From Devosia sp. Leaf420 (GTDB taxonomy: Bacteria > Pseudomonadota > Alphaproteobacteria > Rhizobiales > Devosiaceae), in assembly GCF_001425445.1 (NCBI RefSeq), contig NZ_LMQU01000011.1, positions 310,326 through 374,325 of the forward strand: 64,000 nucleotides of DNA, given 5' to 3'. Positions 33,832-43,845 of this stretch are shown here, piece by piece. The stretch's first letter is position 1; each line of letters opens with the position of its first letter. Both the position numbers and the translations under genes were made by a program. Under the pieces are notes generated by a model. The model worked only from the letters and a program-made list of their open reading frames with translations, had not been told where the DNA came from and did no database searches.

Positions 33832-34698
33832 CTACCCCACCAACTCCGCCCGGAACGAGTACTTCGCCTCTGCCCCTGGCCCGAGCAGCGCGGTAAACGG
33901 CCGTTTTTCCAATTCGTCACTGCCGCCAACCTCAGCCGCAGTTCCATGCCACGGCTCAAGGCAAATGAACCCAGCCCCCGGCTTGGTCCAGAGCGCAAAG
34001 TTCGGGAGGTTTTCCCAGGACATCCGCACCGCCGGGCCGCCGGGGGCGCCATAGGTCAAACCAGCGCCGGCCCCATCTGGAAACAGCAGCGCATCCTTTG
34101 AAAAATCAGCATCATCGAGCGCCAGCGTCCCGGCCTTGAACGGCGAGGTCTGTGGCTCGCGATTAACGAGGCCGCCGGAAAGCTGAAACAGCGAGGGTTC
34201 GCCGCCATTATCAAGCGTCACCGTATGCCCCTTGCCTTCGGCACCCGGCAGCGGCCAGGCAAAGGCGGGGTGAAACCCGACGCCATAGGGCATGACCGTC
34301 TTGTCAAGATTGGTCACGGTCGCGGTGACGATCACAGCGCGCCCCTCGAGCCGGTGCTCGACATCGAGCCGGAAATCAAATGGGAACATGGCCTTGGTCG
34401 CTTCGGAGGCTTCCAGCCGATAGGTGCAGTGCTCGCGCCATTCTTCGATGAGCGTAAAGGCGCTGCGTCGTGCAAAGCCATGCTGGCCCATCTGATAGCG
34501 CTTGTCGCCAACGCTGATCACATCCATCGGTGCGCGCCCGACCATCGGAAAGAGGATCGGCGAACGGCCGGTCCAATAGGTCGCGTCCCCGCTCCAGAGC
34601 CAATTTCGCCCATCATGGGTCGAGAGCGACTGCATCTCCGCGCCGAGCGCGGCCACGTCAACGGTCAGCTCACTATTGCTGATTCGAGTGAGTTGCAT
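33832..34698 (-). CDS. Aldose 1-epimerase family protein (LacX-like)
   Basis: The 288-residue protein resembles the galactose mutarotase superfamily (LacX/YeaD-like). It shows a beta-sandwich pattern and family motifs WSGDATYWTGRSPILFPMVG, QHGFARRSAF and VGFHPAFAWPLP, and ends with FICLEPWHGTA. It should interconvert alpha and beta anomers of an aldose or phosphorylated sugar. The start is the ATG at 34698. It is divergent from hrpB, with about 125 bp between. Confidence 0.82.
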   Translation of the reverse strand: MQLTRISNSELTVDVAALGAEMQSLSTHDGRNWLWSGDATYWTGRSPILFPMVGRAPMDVISVGDKRYQMGQHGFARRSAFTLIEEWREHCTYRLEASEATKAMFPFDFRLDVEHRLEGRAVIVTATVTNLDKTVMPYGVGFHPAFAWPLPGAEGKGHTVTLDNGGEPSLFQLSGGLVNREPQTSPFKAGTLALDDADFSKDALLFPDGAGAGLTYGAPGGPAVRMSWENLPNFALWTKPGAGFICLEPWHGTAAEVGGSDELEKRPFTALLGPGAEAKYSFRAELVG

Positions 34699-34824
34699 GC
34701 GTCCTCCGGAAGCTTTGGATTGGGCAGCGGATCCTAGCCTGCGAAGAGGATCGAGGAAACCACTGTAGAGCGATATCTTGAGTGATTAGCAGGGGCCGAG
34801 TAAGCAGCGGGTAAAGGACCGCTC

Positions 34825-37269
34825 ATGATCTTGCCGCCGCTGCCCATCGATGCTGCCCTGCCCGCCTTGGCCGATGCCCTCGCCAACGGAACCAGCGCCG
34901 TGCTCGTCGCCCAGCCCGGCGCCGGCAAGACGACACGCGTGCCATTGGCGCTCCTCGATGCACCCTGGCGCGGCGATGGCCGCATCATCGTCCTCGAACC
35001 CCGCCGCCTCGCCGCCCGCGCCGCCGCCCGCCAGATGGCAAAACTTCTCGGCGAAACTGTCGGGGACACGGTCGGCTATCGCGTTCGCATGGAATCCAAA
35101 ATCTCGGCCAAAACCCGCATCGAGGTCGTCACCGAGGGCGTCTTTACCCGCATGCTGCAGGACGATCCGGAACTGAGCGGCACGGCCGCCGTCATCTTCG
35201 ACGAATTCCACGAGCGCAGCCTCGATGCCGATCTTGGCCTTGCTTTGGCGCTCGACGCCCGTGCCCTCCGCCCCGATCTAAGGCTCCTCGTCATGTCCGC
35301 CACCATCGATGGCGCCCGCGTCGCCGCACTCCTTGATGGCGCCCCGGTCATCGATAGCCCCGGCCGGACCTTTCCCGTCGAAACCATCTATGCCGAGCCC
35401 GATCCATTGGAGCGGCTCGAAGACCAAGTCACTAAATCCGTGCTCCGCGCCCTTCGCGAGCATGAGGGCTCGGTACTCGTTTTCCTGCCGGGCCAAGGCG
35501 AAATCACCCGCACCGCCGAGCGCCTCGCCGGCCGCCTGCCGCAAGACACCGACCTCGCACCGCTTTACGGCCAGTTGACGCCGGCCGAGCAGGACGCCGC
35601 CATCCAGCCTGCTCCGGCAGGCCGCCGCAAGGTCGTCCTCGCCACCTCGATCGCCGAAACCTCCCTCACTATCGAAGGCGTGCGCATCGTTATCGATGCC
35701 GGCTTCCGCCGCGTGCCTGTCTATGAACCGGCGACAGGCCTCACGACCCTTGCCACCCAGCGCGTCTCCCGTGCCGCCGCCGATCAGCGGCGCGGTCGTG
35801 CCGGCCGTACCGCGCCGGGCATTGCCATCCGCCTCTGGAACGAAGGCCAAACTTCGGCCCTAGAAGCCTTCGACACGCCCGAAATCCTCGCCGCCGACCT
35901 CTCAAGCCTCGTGCTCGATCTCGCGGCCTGGGGCGTCGCCGATCCCGCCACGCTCGCCTTTCTCGATGCACCGCCCCCGCCCGCCTGGAAGGAAGCCAAG
36001 GCCCTTCTCACCCGGCTCGATGCCATCGATATAGATGGCCGTCTGCCCCCCGCTGGCAAAGCCCTCGCTAAACTGCCGCTCCATCCGCGCCTCGCCCATA
36101 TGGTCGTTGCTGGCGCGGAAGATGGCGACGCGAAAACCGCAGCTGAACTCGCCGTGCTGATCAGCGAGCGCGGCCTGGGCGGCGAAGACACCGACCTCGC
36201 CCGCCGTCTCGACCGCTTCCGCACCGATCGCTCCCGCCGCGCCGACGATGCCCGCACCCTTGCATCGCGCTGGGCCAAGCTCGCGGGTGGACGGAATGAC
36301 GAGCCGCGCGACCCCGGCCATCACCTCGCCCGCGCTTTCCCCGATCGCGTCGCCCAGCCCGCCGGTCCCCGCGGCCGCTTCCGCCTCGCCAATGGCCGCC
36401 AGGCGCAGCTCGATGAAACCCACGCCCTCGCCGGCGCGCCCTTCCTCGTCGTCGCCGACGTCACCGGCAGCGCCACCCAAGGCCGCATCCGCTCCGCCGC
36501 TGCGCTCGACCCCGCCGATCTCGACGCGCTCTTCGGTCATCACATCACGAGTGAAACGACGCTCACCTTCGACCCCGCCTCCGGCGCGGTCCGCGCCCGC
36601 CGCCAGCGCCGCCTCGATGCCCTGCGCCTCGCCGACGAACCCGCGCCCGTCACCGATCTCGAAAAAGCCGCCACCCTCCTCGCCGAGGCCGCCGTCAAAC
36701 GGCCTGACACCTTGCCCTGGACCAAGGACCAAAAAGCCCTCCGCGCCCGCGCCAGCTTTTTGAGACAGACCCTTGGCGATGAGTGGCCCGATCTATCCGA
36801 TGCAGCCCTGGCCAGTGACCCGGCCTGGCTCACCCCCCATATCCTCGGCGAAACAAAACTCAGCGCCATCTCCGCCGACCATCTCGGCCAAGCGCTCGAC
36901 GGCCTCTTGCCCTGGGCCAAAAAACAAGAGATCGAAAAGCTTCTGCCCAGCCACTTTTCCGCGCCCTCGGGCAGTCACCTCCCCATCGATTACGCGTCCG
37001 AAAACGGCCCGGCCCTCGAAATCCGCGTCCAGGAACTGTTCGGCCTCGACCGCCACCCCAGCATCGCCAATGGCCGCATACCGCTCTTGCTGGTGCTCCT
37101 CTCCCCCGCCCATCGCCCGATCCAGACGACCCGCGACCTCCCCGGCTTCTGGCGCGGCAGCTGGAAAGACGTCGCCAAGGATTTGAAGGGCCGCTACCCC
37201 CGCCACCCCTGGCCCGAAGACCCGATCGCAGCGCCTGCAACGAGCCGCGCGAAACCACGCGGGACGTGA
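34825..37269 (+). CDS. hrpB: ATP-dependent helicase HrpB
   Basis: The 814-residue DEAH-box-type RNA helicase has Walker A PGAGKTT (31-37), DEFH box (126-129) in AVIFDEFHERSLDADLGLAL, motif III SAT and the C-terminal motif QRRGRAGRTAPGIAIRLW. The long C-terminal region, ending with PLLLVLLSPAHRPIQTTRDL, is the HrpB-specific domain. The precise RNA target is not known. It is divergent from the epimerase gene. Confidence 0.94.
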   Translation: MILPPLPIDAALPALADALANGTSAVLVAQPGAGKTTRVPLALLDAPWRGDGRIIVLEPRRLAARAAARQMAKLLGETVGDTVGYRVRMESKISAKTRIEVVTEGVFTRMLQDDPELSGTAAVIFDEFHERSLDADLGLALALDARALRPDLRLLVMSATIDGARVAALLDGAPVIDSPGRTFPVETIYAEPDPLERLEDQVTKSVLRALREHEGSVLVFLPGQGEITRTAERLAGRLPQDTDLAPLYGQLTPAEQDAAIQPAPAGRRKVVLATSIAETSLTIEGVRIVIDAGFRRVPVYEPATGLTTLATQRVSRAAADQRRGRAGRTAPGIAIRLWNEGQTSALEAFDTPEILAADLSSLVLDLAAWGVADPATLAFLDAPPPPAWKEAKALLTRLDAIDIDGRLPPAGKALAKLPLHPRLAHMVVAGAEDGDAKTAAELAVLISERGLGGEDTDLARRLDRFRTDRSRRADDARTLASRWAKLAGGRNDEPRDPGHHLARAFPDRVAQPAGPRGRFRLANGRQAQLDETHALAGAPFLVVADVTGSATQGRIRSAAALDPADLDALFGHHITSETTLTFDPASGAVRARRQRRLDALRLADEPAPVTDLEKAATLLAEAAVKRPDTLPWTKDQKALRARASFLRQTLGDEWPDLSDAALASDPAWLTPHILGETKLSAISADHLGQALDGLLPWAKKQEIEKLLPSHFSAPSGSHLPIDYASENGPALEIRVQELFGLDRHPSIANGRIPLLLVLLSPAHRPIQTTRDLPGFWRGSWKDVAKDLKGRYPRHPWPEDPIAAPATSRAKPRGT

Positions 37270-37295
37270 CTGGCTCACCGCCAACCGCCTCCTTC

Positions 37296-37368
37296 GTCAT
37301 TGCCCGGCTCGTCCGGGCAATCCATCCCGCCTCCGCAGGGACCACCGGGACAAGCCCGGTAGTGACGA
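37296..37368. repeat. Degenerate palindromic repeat (family A-like)
   Basis: GTCATTGCCCGGCTCGTCCGGGCAAT forms a hairpin, and ACCGGGACAAGCCCGGTAGTGAC forms a second one, with the outer GTCA/TGAC ends shared with family A. The core differs from the other three copies. Confidence 0.6.
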
Positions 37369-37385
37369 CATGCTCAAAAATCGCA

Positions 37386-37415
37386 ACAAAAAACCCGCGG
37401 CTCGCACCGCGGGTT
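37386..37415 (-). terminator. Intrinsic terminator of msrB
   Basis: AACCCGCGG at 37392-37400 pairs with CCGCGGGTT at 37407-37415. On the minus strand a T-run follows the hairpin, starting 9 bp after the msrB stop codon. Confidence 0.88.
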
Positions 37416-37423
37416 CTGTTCGT

Positions 37424-37825
37424 TCAAGCCGGCGTAAAATTCAGCGCCACGCCATTGATGCAATAGCGTCGCCCGGTGGGGGGCGGACCATCGGGGAACA
37501 CATGCCCCAGATGGCTGCCGCAGGTCGCGCAGTGCACTTCCTCGCGCACCATGCCGTGGCTGCGGTCGATCGTGCTTTCAACCGATCCCGGCAGCGGGTC
37601 ATTGAAGCTCGGCCAGCCCGTGCCGCTTTCAAATTTCAGCGTCGAACCAAACAGCGGCGTATCGCAGCCGGCGCAGGAAAAAGTCCCCTCGCGCTCTTCG
37701 TGCAGCAGCGCGCAACTGCCGGGCCGTTCGGTGCCGTGCTGGCGCATGATATAGTACTGCTCGGGCGTCAGGCGCTCTTTCCATTCCGCATCGGTCCGGG
37801 TCACCGGGAAGGCATGGGCATCCAT
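37424..37825 (-). CDS. msrB: Peptide-methionine (R)-S-oxide reductase MsrB
   Basis: The 133-residue protein is a zinc-type MsrB that reduces methionine R-sulfoxide. The zinc-binding pairs C51-X2-C54 ([11 protein letters not shown]) and C99-X2-C102 ([14 protein letters not shown]), the segment [10 protein letters not shown], and the catalytic Cys122 in [12 protein letters not shown] are all present. The ATG at 37825 is preceded by AAAGGAGTG; an upstream ATG at 37852 is less likely. No MsrA is adjacent. It ends at a strong terminator (37386-37415). Confidence 0.95.
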   Translation of the reverse strand: MDAHAFPVTRTDAEWKERLTPEQYYIMRQHGTERPGSCALLHEEREGTFSCAGCDTPLFGSTLKFESGTGWPSFNDPLPGSVESTIDRSHGMVREEVHCATCGSHLGHVFPDGPPPTGRRYCINGVALNFTPA

Positions 37826-37980
37826 GGCATCACTCCTTTGTCGCACTGTCATTTGCTGCAGATATAGGATTAGTTACGTCCATCCGCCAGCATTGCGATC
37901 CATCACATCGCGCTGACCAACCCCGCATTGCCGCCCGCTCATCTACCTTTCCGGCGGCAGGTCTTCGTCCTGAGGTTTTC

Positions 37981-38601
37981 GTGTCCGACCATATCGTGAG
38001 GGACATTGCCGCCCTCGAAGCGCTCTATCAGCCCGCCCCTGCCGCCGCCTCGACCGTCAAGGTCGCTCACACGATGACCCCTGATTACAGGCGCCTGATC
38101 GAAGCGAGCCCCTTTGCAGCGCTCGCCACCGTCGGCCCCGAGGGGATCGATTGCTCGCCCCGCGGCGACAAAGCCGGCTTCGTCCGTATTGCCGATGACA
38201 AGACCCTGATGATGCCCGACCGGCGCGGCAACAACCGCATCGATTCCCTCCGCAACATCGTCCGCGATCCGCGCTGCGCCTTTCTGTTTCTTCTCCCCGG
38301 CTCCGGCACCACAATGCGCGTCAATGGCCAAGCGCATCTCTCGATCGACCCGGACCTCCTCGAAAGCTTTGCCGTCGACGAAAAAGCCCCGCGGACCGTC
38401 ATCGTCCTCAAAATCGAAGAACTCTACTTCCAGTGCGCCCGCGCCATCATCCGCTCCGAACTCTGGAACCCGGCGCGCCACATCGACCCGACAACGCTCC
38501 CCACTCCCGGCGAAATCCTCGCCGGCATGACGAAAAACGAAGTGGGCGGGGAGAGCTACGACAAAGCCTGGCCCGAGCGCGCCAAAGCCACCATGTGGTA
38601 A
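37981..38601 (+). CDS. FMN-binding pyridoxamine 5'-phosphate oxidase-like flavoprotein
   Basis: The 206-residue protein has the split-barrel FMN-binding fold of PPOX-type proteins (MSMEG_1061-like). Typical stretches are ASPFAALATVGPEGIDCSPR, LMMPDRRGNNRIDSLRNI, CAFLFLLPGSGTTMRVNGQA and a C-terminal YFQCARAIIRSELW. It probably binds FMN or F420 and reduces or protects against small oxidised compounds. The start is a GTG at 37981. It is divergent from msrB and convergent with the histidine kinase. Confidence 0.85.
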   Translation: MSDHIVRDIAALEALYQPAPAAASTVKVAHTMTPDYRRLIEASPFAALATVGPEGIDCSPRGDKAGFVRIADDKTLMMPDRRGNNRIDSLRNIVRDPRCAFLFLLPGSGTTMRVNGQAHLSIDPDLLESFAVDEKAPRTVIVLKIEELYFQCARAIIRSELWNPARHIDPTTLPTPGEILAGMTKNEVGGESYDKAWPERAKATMW

Positions 38602-38604
38602 GCG

Positions 38605-39663
38605 TCACCCAGCTTCCGGCTCCGCCCGGCGCCTCGCGAAGAAAATCGTCACGGTGACACCTTCATCGGGCCGCGAGCGTACATCGAGGCGTGCCCCGGC
38701 ATTTTCCTTGAGCGTATGGACGATCAGCGCACTGAGCTTACCATCCTTGGGCCAAGTTGCCCCATCTGGCAAACCCACGCCATCATCGGCCACGATCACC
38801 TTGCAGCCGGTCTCATCGACCAGCGCATGCACCTTGATCGTCCCGCCGCGGCCTTCGGGAAAGGCGTGCTTGAGTGCGTTGGTCATAAGCTCGTTGACGA
38901 CAAGCCCGGTCGGCATTGCCACATTGATCGAGCAAGGCCAGCTATCGACCTGCAGATTGAGGCGAATGCCCTCCGAGGCCTGCGCCGCCATGACGGCGGA
39001 TGCCACCTGGCTGAGATAGGCACCGAGATCGATGCCCTCGTCGGTATTTTCCTCGTAAAGCGCGGTGTAGAGCAGCGAGAGCGAATTTATCCGTCCGGCC
39101 AAACGCTGAAATGCCTCGCCATGGTCATCTGGCAGCTGCCGCGCTTCGAGGCGGATAAGTGCCGTGATCATCTGCAGGTTGTTCTTGACCCGGTGCTGCA
39201 GCTCGCGCAGCAGCGTGTCCTTTTCCTGCAATTGGCTGAGGAGATCGTCCGTACGTCCAGGCAATGGCGCGACGGCAAGAAGACGAAAGCGCTTCGTCCC
39301 ATCATCGTCTTCGATCACGCTTGTCCAGGCTTCGATATGGTGGCCGTTGCGGCAATGAAACCCACCAATATGGTCTTCGCCCGAAACTGCCATCTTTGAC
39401 AGCATGACGTTGCTGCCGTCGGCCTGAGCGCAATCAGGCAGGCTTTCCCATTCCTTACCAAGAATTGACTCGTCAACCCCGACCAGCGCGCCGAACGTTT
39501 CATTGAAATAGGTAATTCGCTCGTTGGGCTGCAATGCGGAGATGGCGACGCCAAGCGGCAGGTGATCGAGAAAATGGCGGAATCGGTCGCTGCCGAGCGC
39601 ATCCGCAAGGTCAGGCGCGTCGAGCAATTTGTCGACTGCGCCCTGCGCGTTGATGTCGTTCAA
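38605..39663 (-). CDS. PAS-containing sensor histidine kinase, HisKA_2/HWE type
   Basis: The protein has a PAS domain (LDHLPLGVAISALQPN and ITYFNETFGALVGV), then a short helical linker, a HisKA_2 phosphoacceptor with His157 in RELQHRVKNNLQM, and an HATPase domain with the N box NELMTNALKHAFPEG and VADDGVGLPDG. There is no membrane segment, so it is cytoplasmic. The start is uncertain: the frame extends to a GTG at 39789 (394 residues), but a TTG at 39663 with an AGGACGA ribosome site gives 352 residues and starts nearer the PAS domain. Related kinases feed the alphaproteobacterial general stress response; no response regulator is adjacent. Confidence 0.85.
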   Translation of the reverse strand: MNDINAQGAVDKLLDAPDLADALGSDRFRHFLDHLPLGVAISALQPNERITYFNETFGALVGVDESILGKEWESLPDCAQADGSNVMLSKMAVSGEDHIGGFHCRNGHHIEAWTSVIEDDDGTKRFRLLAVAPLPGRTDDLLSQLQEKDTLLRELQHRVKNNLQMITALIRLEARQLPDDHGEAFQRLAGRINSLSLLYTALYEENTDEGIDLGAYLSQVASAVMAAQASEGIRLNLQVDSWPCSINVAMPTGLVVNELMTNALKHAFPEGRGGTIKVHALVDETGCKVIVADDGVGLPDGATWPKDGKLSALIVHTLKENAGARLDVRSRPDEGVTVTIFFARRRAEPEAG

Positions 39664-39889
39664 GAGATTCGTCCTGTTAGGCCAACACACATGAAGTCTG
39701 AACTTTGACACTTGGTTCCACAATCCCGCCTTTGGCGTGTTTGAGCTCGAAGCGGATCCGTCCTCCTCGAGATTGACCTGGGTGTTCACTGGTCATGGCT
39801 GCAAGGAGAGCACGATGGCGGCGGCCAGCCATCCGAAAAGACCGGAAAGTTCAGCACTTAGACTGTTTCGGCCGACTGAGGCCGCCCGT

Positions 39890-40060
39890 CAAACTGGGTT
39901 GATCTATGTGCGCCTCGCCACCCAGGAAGGCAGCCACCTCAACGTCGAAATCTGTGGCGCTGTGGTGTGCGCGAATGTTGGCTGTATGCCCTTAAAACTC
40001 CTGATCGCGGCCGCGCGCGCGGCCAGGAAAGCATATCGCGCCGCTGTCTTCGAATGTCGT
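39890..40060 (+). pseudogene. Remnant of a dihydrolipoamide dehydrogenase-like flavoprotein
   Basis: One forward frame of this otherwise gene-poor stretch reads CANVGCMPLKLLIAAARA then ARKAYRAAVFE. This matches the redox-active disulfide and following helix of class I pyridine-nucleotide disulfide oxidoreductases of the type CARVGCMPSKLLIAAA. The FAD-binding start, the rest of the FAD domain and the whole NAD-binding and interface domains are missing, and the frame soon turns into basic low-complexity sequence. The remaining part of 39790-40146 holds nothing else I can identify. Confidence 0.5.
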
Positions 40061-40146
40061 CGAGGCAGTTTGGCGCGCCGCGACCGATCCGTCTGCACCC
40101 ATGTGCATGCCCGCGGGCGCAGACGCCGTCGCTTTGGGTTACTAGC

Positions 40147-40184
40147 AAAAAAAGTCCCTGGCGCAGGCTATCGCTGCGCCAGGG
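40147..40184 (-). terminator. Intrinsic terminator of argG
   Basis: An 11-bp stem (CCCTGGCGCAG at 40156-40166 with CTGCGCCAGGG at 40174-40184) is followed on the minus strand by a seven-T run (40153-40147). It begins 39 bp after the argG stop codon. Confidence 0.9.
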
Positions 40185-40222
40185 AGCAAACTTGATCCAA
40201 GAGGGAATTGGCTTCCGCTGCT

Positions 40223-41665
<1,443 letters not shown>

Positions 41666-41828
41666 TTAGCTTCCACCATCCCATCTCAATTTTTTGGCGA
41701 TCCGTAAGCCAAACCCGATCGCAGATAGGCCTACCTGGTGCAAAAAGCCGCGGGTCCACAACCTGCTCCTTGGAGTCGTTCGCTGGTTGTCGCGGCGATA
41801 CTCTCAGGGCTTGCGCATAAACGTTGAA

Positions 41829-41857
41829 TTGACGCGCATTGCTACACGCCGTAACAA
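41829..41857 (+). promoter_or_regulatory. Putative sigma-70 promoter of the structured leader
   Basis: TTGACG at 41829-41834 and TAACAA at 41852-41857 are separated by 17 bases. Transcription would begin near 41864, immediately upstream of the structured region. Confidence 0.4.
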
Positions 41858-41863
41858 TTGCTC

Positions 41864-41980
41864 CATGTTGATGAGAAACGGCCTGGTCGTAGTAATCGCG
41901 CGCATGGGCACGGCAGTATAGCTGCCAGGCGACAGCACCCCATGCGCGGAAAAATCAGCCCCTCAGAGGGGCTTTTTTAT
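41864..41980 (+). ncRNA. Structured RNA ending in an intrinsic terminator, upstream of an MFS gene
   Basis: A 10-bp stem (CGCGCATGGG at 41899-41908 with CCCATGCGCG at 41939-41948) encloses an inner hairpin GGCAG-TATAG-CTGCC (41912-41926). It is followed 8 bp later by a terminator hairpin with a T-run. The whole lies 36-150 bp ahead of the MFS start codon. It can be a free small RNA or a leader that attenuates the downstream transporter. I cannot match it to a known riboswitch class. The rest of 41561-41863 would carry the argG promoter and shows no gene. Confidence 0.5.
41957..41980 (+). terminator. Intrinsic terminator ahead of the MFS gene
   Basis: AGCCCCT at 41957-41963 pairs with AGGGGCT at 41967-41973 over a CAG loop, then six T residues. 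It lies in the 5' leader of the transporter rather than after a gene. Confidence 0.85.
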
Positions 41981-42015
41981 TGCCTCGCTTTTCACATCAG
42001 CAACGGGCTCCGCTT

Positions 42016-43230
42016 ATGCCGGATTCATCAGCTTCTCCTCGCCTCTCGACATTGATCGTCTTGTCGGCACTTGCCATCTTGCCGCTCAATGTCTTTCTTC
42101 CATCTCTTCCCCAAATGGCGGCCGACTTTGGCGTCCATTATGGACTGATTGGGTTTTCGCTGGCGGCCTATGCAATTGTATCAGCGTCCCTTCAGTTGGT
42201 TCTCGGCCCGCTATCGGACAGGTTTGGTCGTCGGCCAGTGATCCTCGGTGCTCTAGGGGTATTTATCGCCGCGACAATCGGGAGCGCCTTAGCGCAGGAT
42301 ATCTGGACTTTCCTCGCTTGCCGCATGGCGCAGGCAGTGATCGCCCCAACCTATGGGGTGTCACTTGCGGCAGTTCGTGACACGACCAGCCGGGAACAGG
42401 CCGCAAGTAAGTTTGCGTATATCGCCATGGCTTGGGCGATAGCACCCATGCTCGGACCCACGGTAGGCGGGATCATCGATCAGCTGTTTGGCTGGAGGGC
42501 TACTTTCTACGCCCTAGCGCTCCTTGGGTGTGCGGTCCTAGCTTTGTGCTGGGTCGACCTATTCGAAACAAACCGGTCACGTTCTCAAACGATGCTGGCA
42601 CAATATAAGTCCTACCCCGCACTGCTGGGGTCCAGGCGCTTTATTGCGTATTGCCTATGCATGGCTTTCTCAGTTGGGACTTTTTATGTGTTCCTCGCTG
42701 GCGCCCCAATCGCCGCTTCCGCCTTCAATTTGTCACCTGTCGTTTTAGGCCTCTACATGGGCTCAATTACTGGCGGCTTCATGCTCGGCAGTTTTCTGGC
42801 CGGACGGTTGGCGGGCAAATTTCCGCAGGCCAAATTGCTGATTGCAGGGAGAAGTGTGGCGTGTGTCGGGCTCACGTTTGGCATCGCGCTTTATTTTTCT
42901 GGCATCGATAATGTGATGACACTGTTCGGGCCATGCCTTTTCGTCGGCGTATCGAACGGACTTACGCAGCCCAGTGCAAATGCTGCAGCAATTTCGGTTC
43001 GCGCAACCCAAACAGGAAGTGCAGCCGGTCTCGCCGGCGCAATCACCGTGGCCGGTGCCTCCGCTATGGCAGCGATCGCAGGTGCCGTTCTGACTGAAGA
43101 CAATGCTCGGGCCGGCCTGCTTTTGATGATGCTGGCCTCGGCGGTTATCGCCCTGGGCGCAGCCCTGTTTGCTCGCCATTTCGAAATGAACACGCCCAAA
43201 CGACCTGATGCACACCGCAACGGTCCGTAG
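42016..43230 (+). CDS. MFS drug resistance transporter, Bcr/CflA-like
   Basis: The 404-residue protein has 12 predicted membrane helices and the MFS loop motif LGPLSDRFGRRPVILG between helices 2 and 3. The N-terminus (LSTLIVLSALAILPLNVFLPSLPQMAADFG) and general layout fit the Bcr/CflA subfamily of drug/proton antiporters. Base composition (roughly 55-57% GC in sampled lines) and codon use (more TTG, CTA, GTA, TAT) are unlike the surrounding genes, suggesting recent transfer. I chose the ATG at 42016; the ribosome site is weak. A structured RNA and terminator precede it at 41864-41980. Confidence 0.85.
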   Translation: MPDSSASPRLSTLIVLSALAILPLNVFLPSLPQMAADFGVHYGLIGFSLAAYAIVSASLQLVLGPLSDRFGRRPVILGALGVFIAATIGSALAQDIWTFLACRMAQAVIAPTYGVSLAAVRDTTSREQAASKFAYIAMAWAIAPMLGPTVGGIIDQLFGWRATFYALALLGCAVLALCWVDLFETNRSRSQTMLAQYKSYPALLGSRRFIAYCLCMAFSVGTFYVFLAGAPIAASAFNLSPVVLGLYMGSITGGFMLGSFLAGRLAGKFPQAKLLIAGRSVACVGLTFGIALYFSGIDNVMTLFGPCLFVGVSNGLTQPSANAAAISVRATQTGSAAGLAGAITVAGASAMAAIAGAVLTEDNARAGLLLMMLASAVIALGAALFARHFEMNTPKRPDAHRNGP

Positions 43231-43248
43231 ATCATTCGCGAATGGCGT

Positions 43249-43737
43249 TCACTTGTCGTCGGTGCGGGCCGAGTTACTCGGCAGGATCTTGGGCACTACG
43301 GCGAGAATGATCAGCATGATCAATGCCGAGAGCACCGCCGTGGCTTCGAGCCCTAGCCCGGCGATGACGCCGATGCCCGCAGTTGCCCAGATATTGGCGG
43401 CGGTCGTTAGACCTTCGATCTGATTTTTAGTCGCCCGCACGATAATCGCGCCCGCGCCGAGAAAGCCGATACCCTGTACGATCCCCTGGAGGACGCGTGA
43501 CATATCCTCGATCGGCATGCCGCTTTGCGTTGGCCCGATGACAAACAGTGCCGCGCCAACGGCGACCAGCATATGCGTTCTGACGCCGGCACTTCTGCCC
43601 TTCCGCTCCCGCTCATACCCCAAAATACCGCCCAGAATTGCGGCGATCAACAGACGCATCGTGATGCGAGTGAGAGTGGAGACGTCCGGAACATCCGAGA
43701 ATTCGCTGACAACTGTTGACCAGATTTGGTCTATCAA
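43249..43737 (-). CDS. MgtC/SapB family membrane protein
   Basis: The 162-residue protein has the MgtC/SapB pattern: four to five membrane helices and the conserved segments GGILGYERERKGRSAGVRTHML, GIGFLGAGAIIV and LTTAANIWATAGIGVIAGLG. Members are linked to magnesium limitation and to inhibition of ATP synthase in some pathogens; here only the N-terminal membrane domain is present. It is convergent with the MFS gene, with an 18-bp gap. Confidence 0.9.
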   Translation of the reverse strand: MIDQIWSTVVSEFSDVPDVSTLTRITMRLLIAAILGGILGYERERKGRSAGVRTHMLVAVGAALFVIGPTQSGMPIEDMSRVLQGIVQGIGFLGAGAIIVRATKNQIEGLTTAANIWATAGIGVIAGLGLEATAVLSALIMLIILAVVPKILPSNSARTDDK

Positions 43738-43845
43738 AGTTATGTCCTATGGTTTTGGTTAGGAAGCATCAGGCAGAGCAAAGCTCATGCAGCGCCAAAA
43801 GGCCACTGCTCATCGAGCAGCGGCCCCAAACGGATGGATCTGAAA

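Noticed and set aside
39737..40195. A 152-residue forward open frame as an intact gene
   Set aside because: Only a short segment is protein-like (the flavoprotein remnant); the rest is basic low-complexity sequence and overlaps the kinase start region and the argG terminator.
41899..41948. Known guanidine or other riboswitch
   Set aside because: The structure shows a single long stem with an inner hairpin, not the paired ACGR hairpins of guanidine-II; I cannot assign a class.
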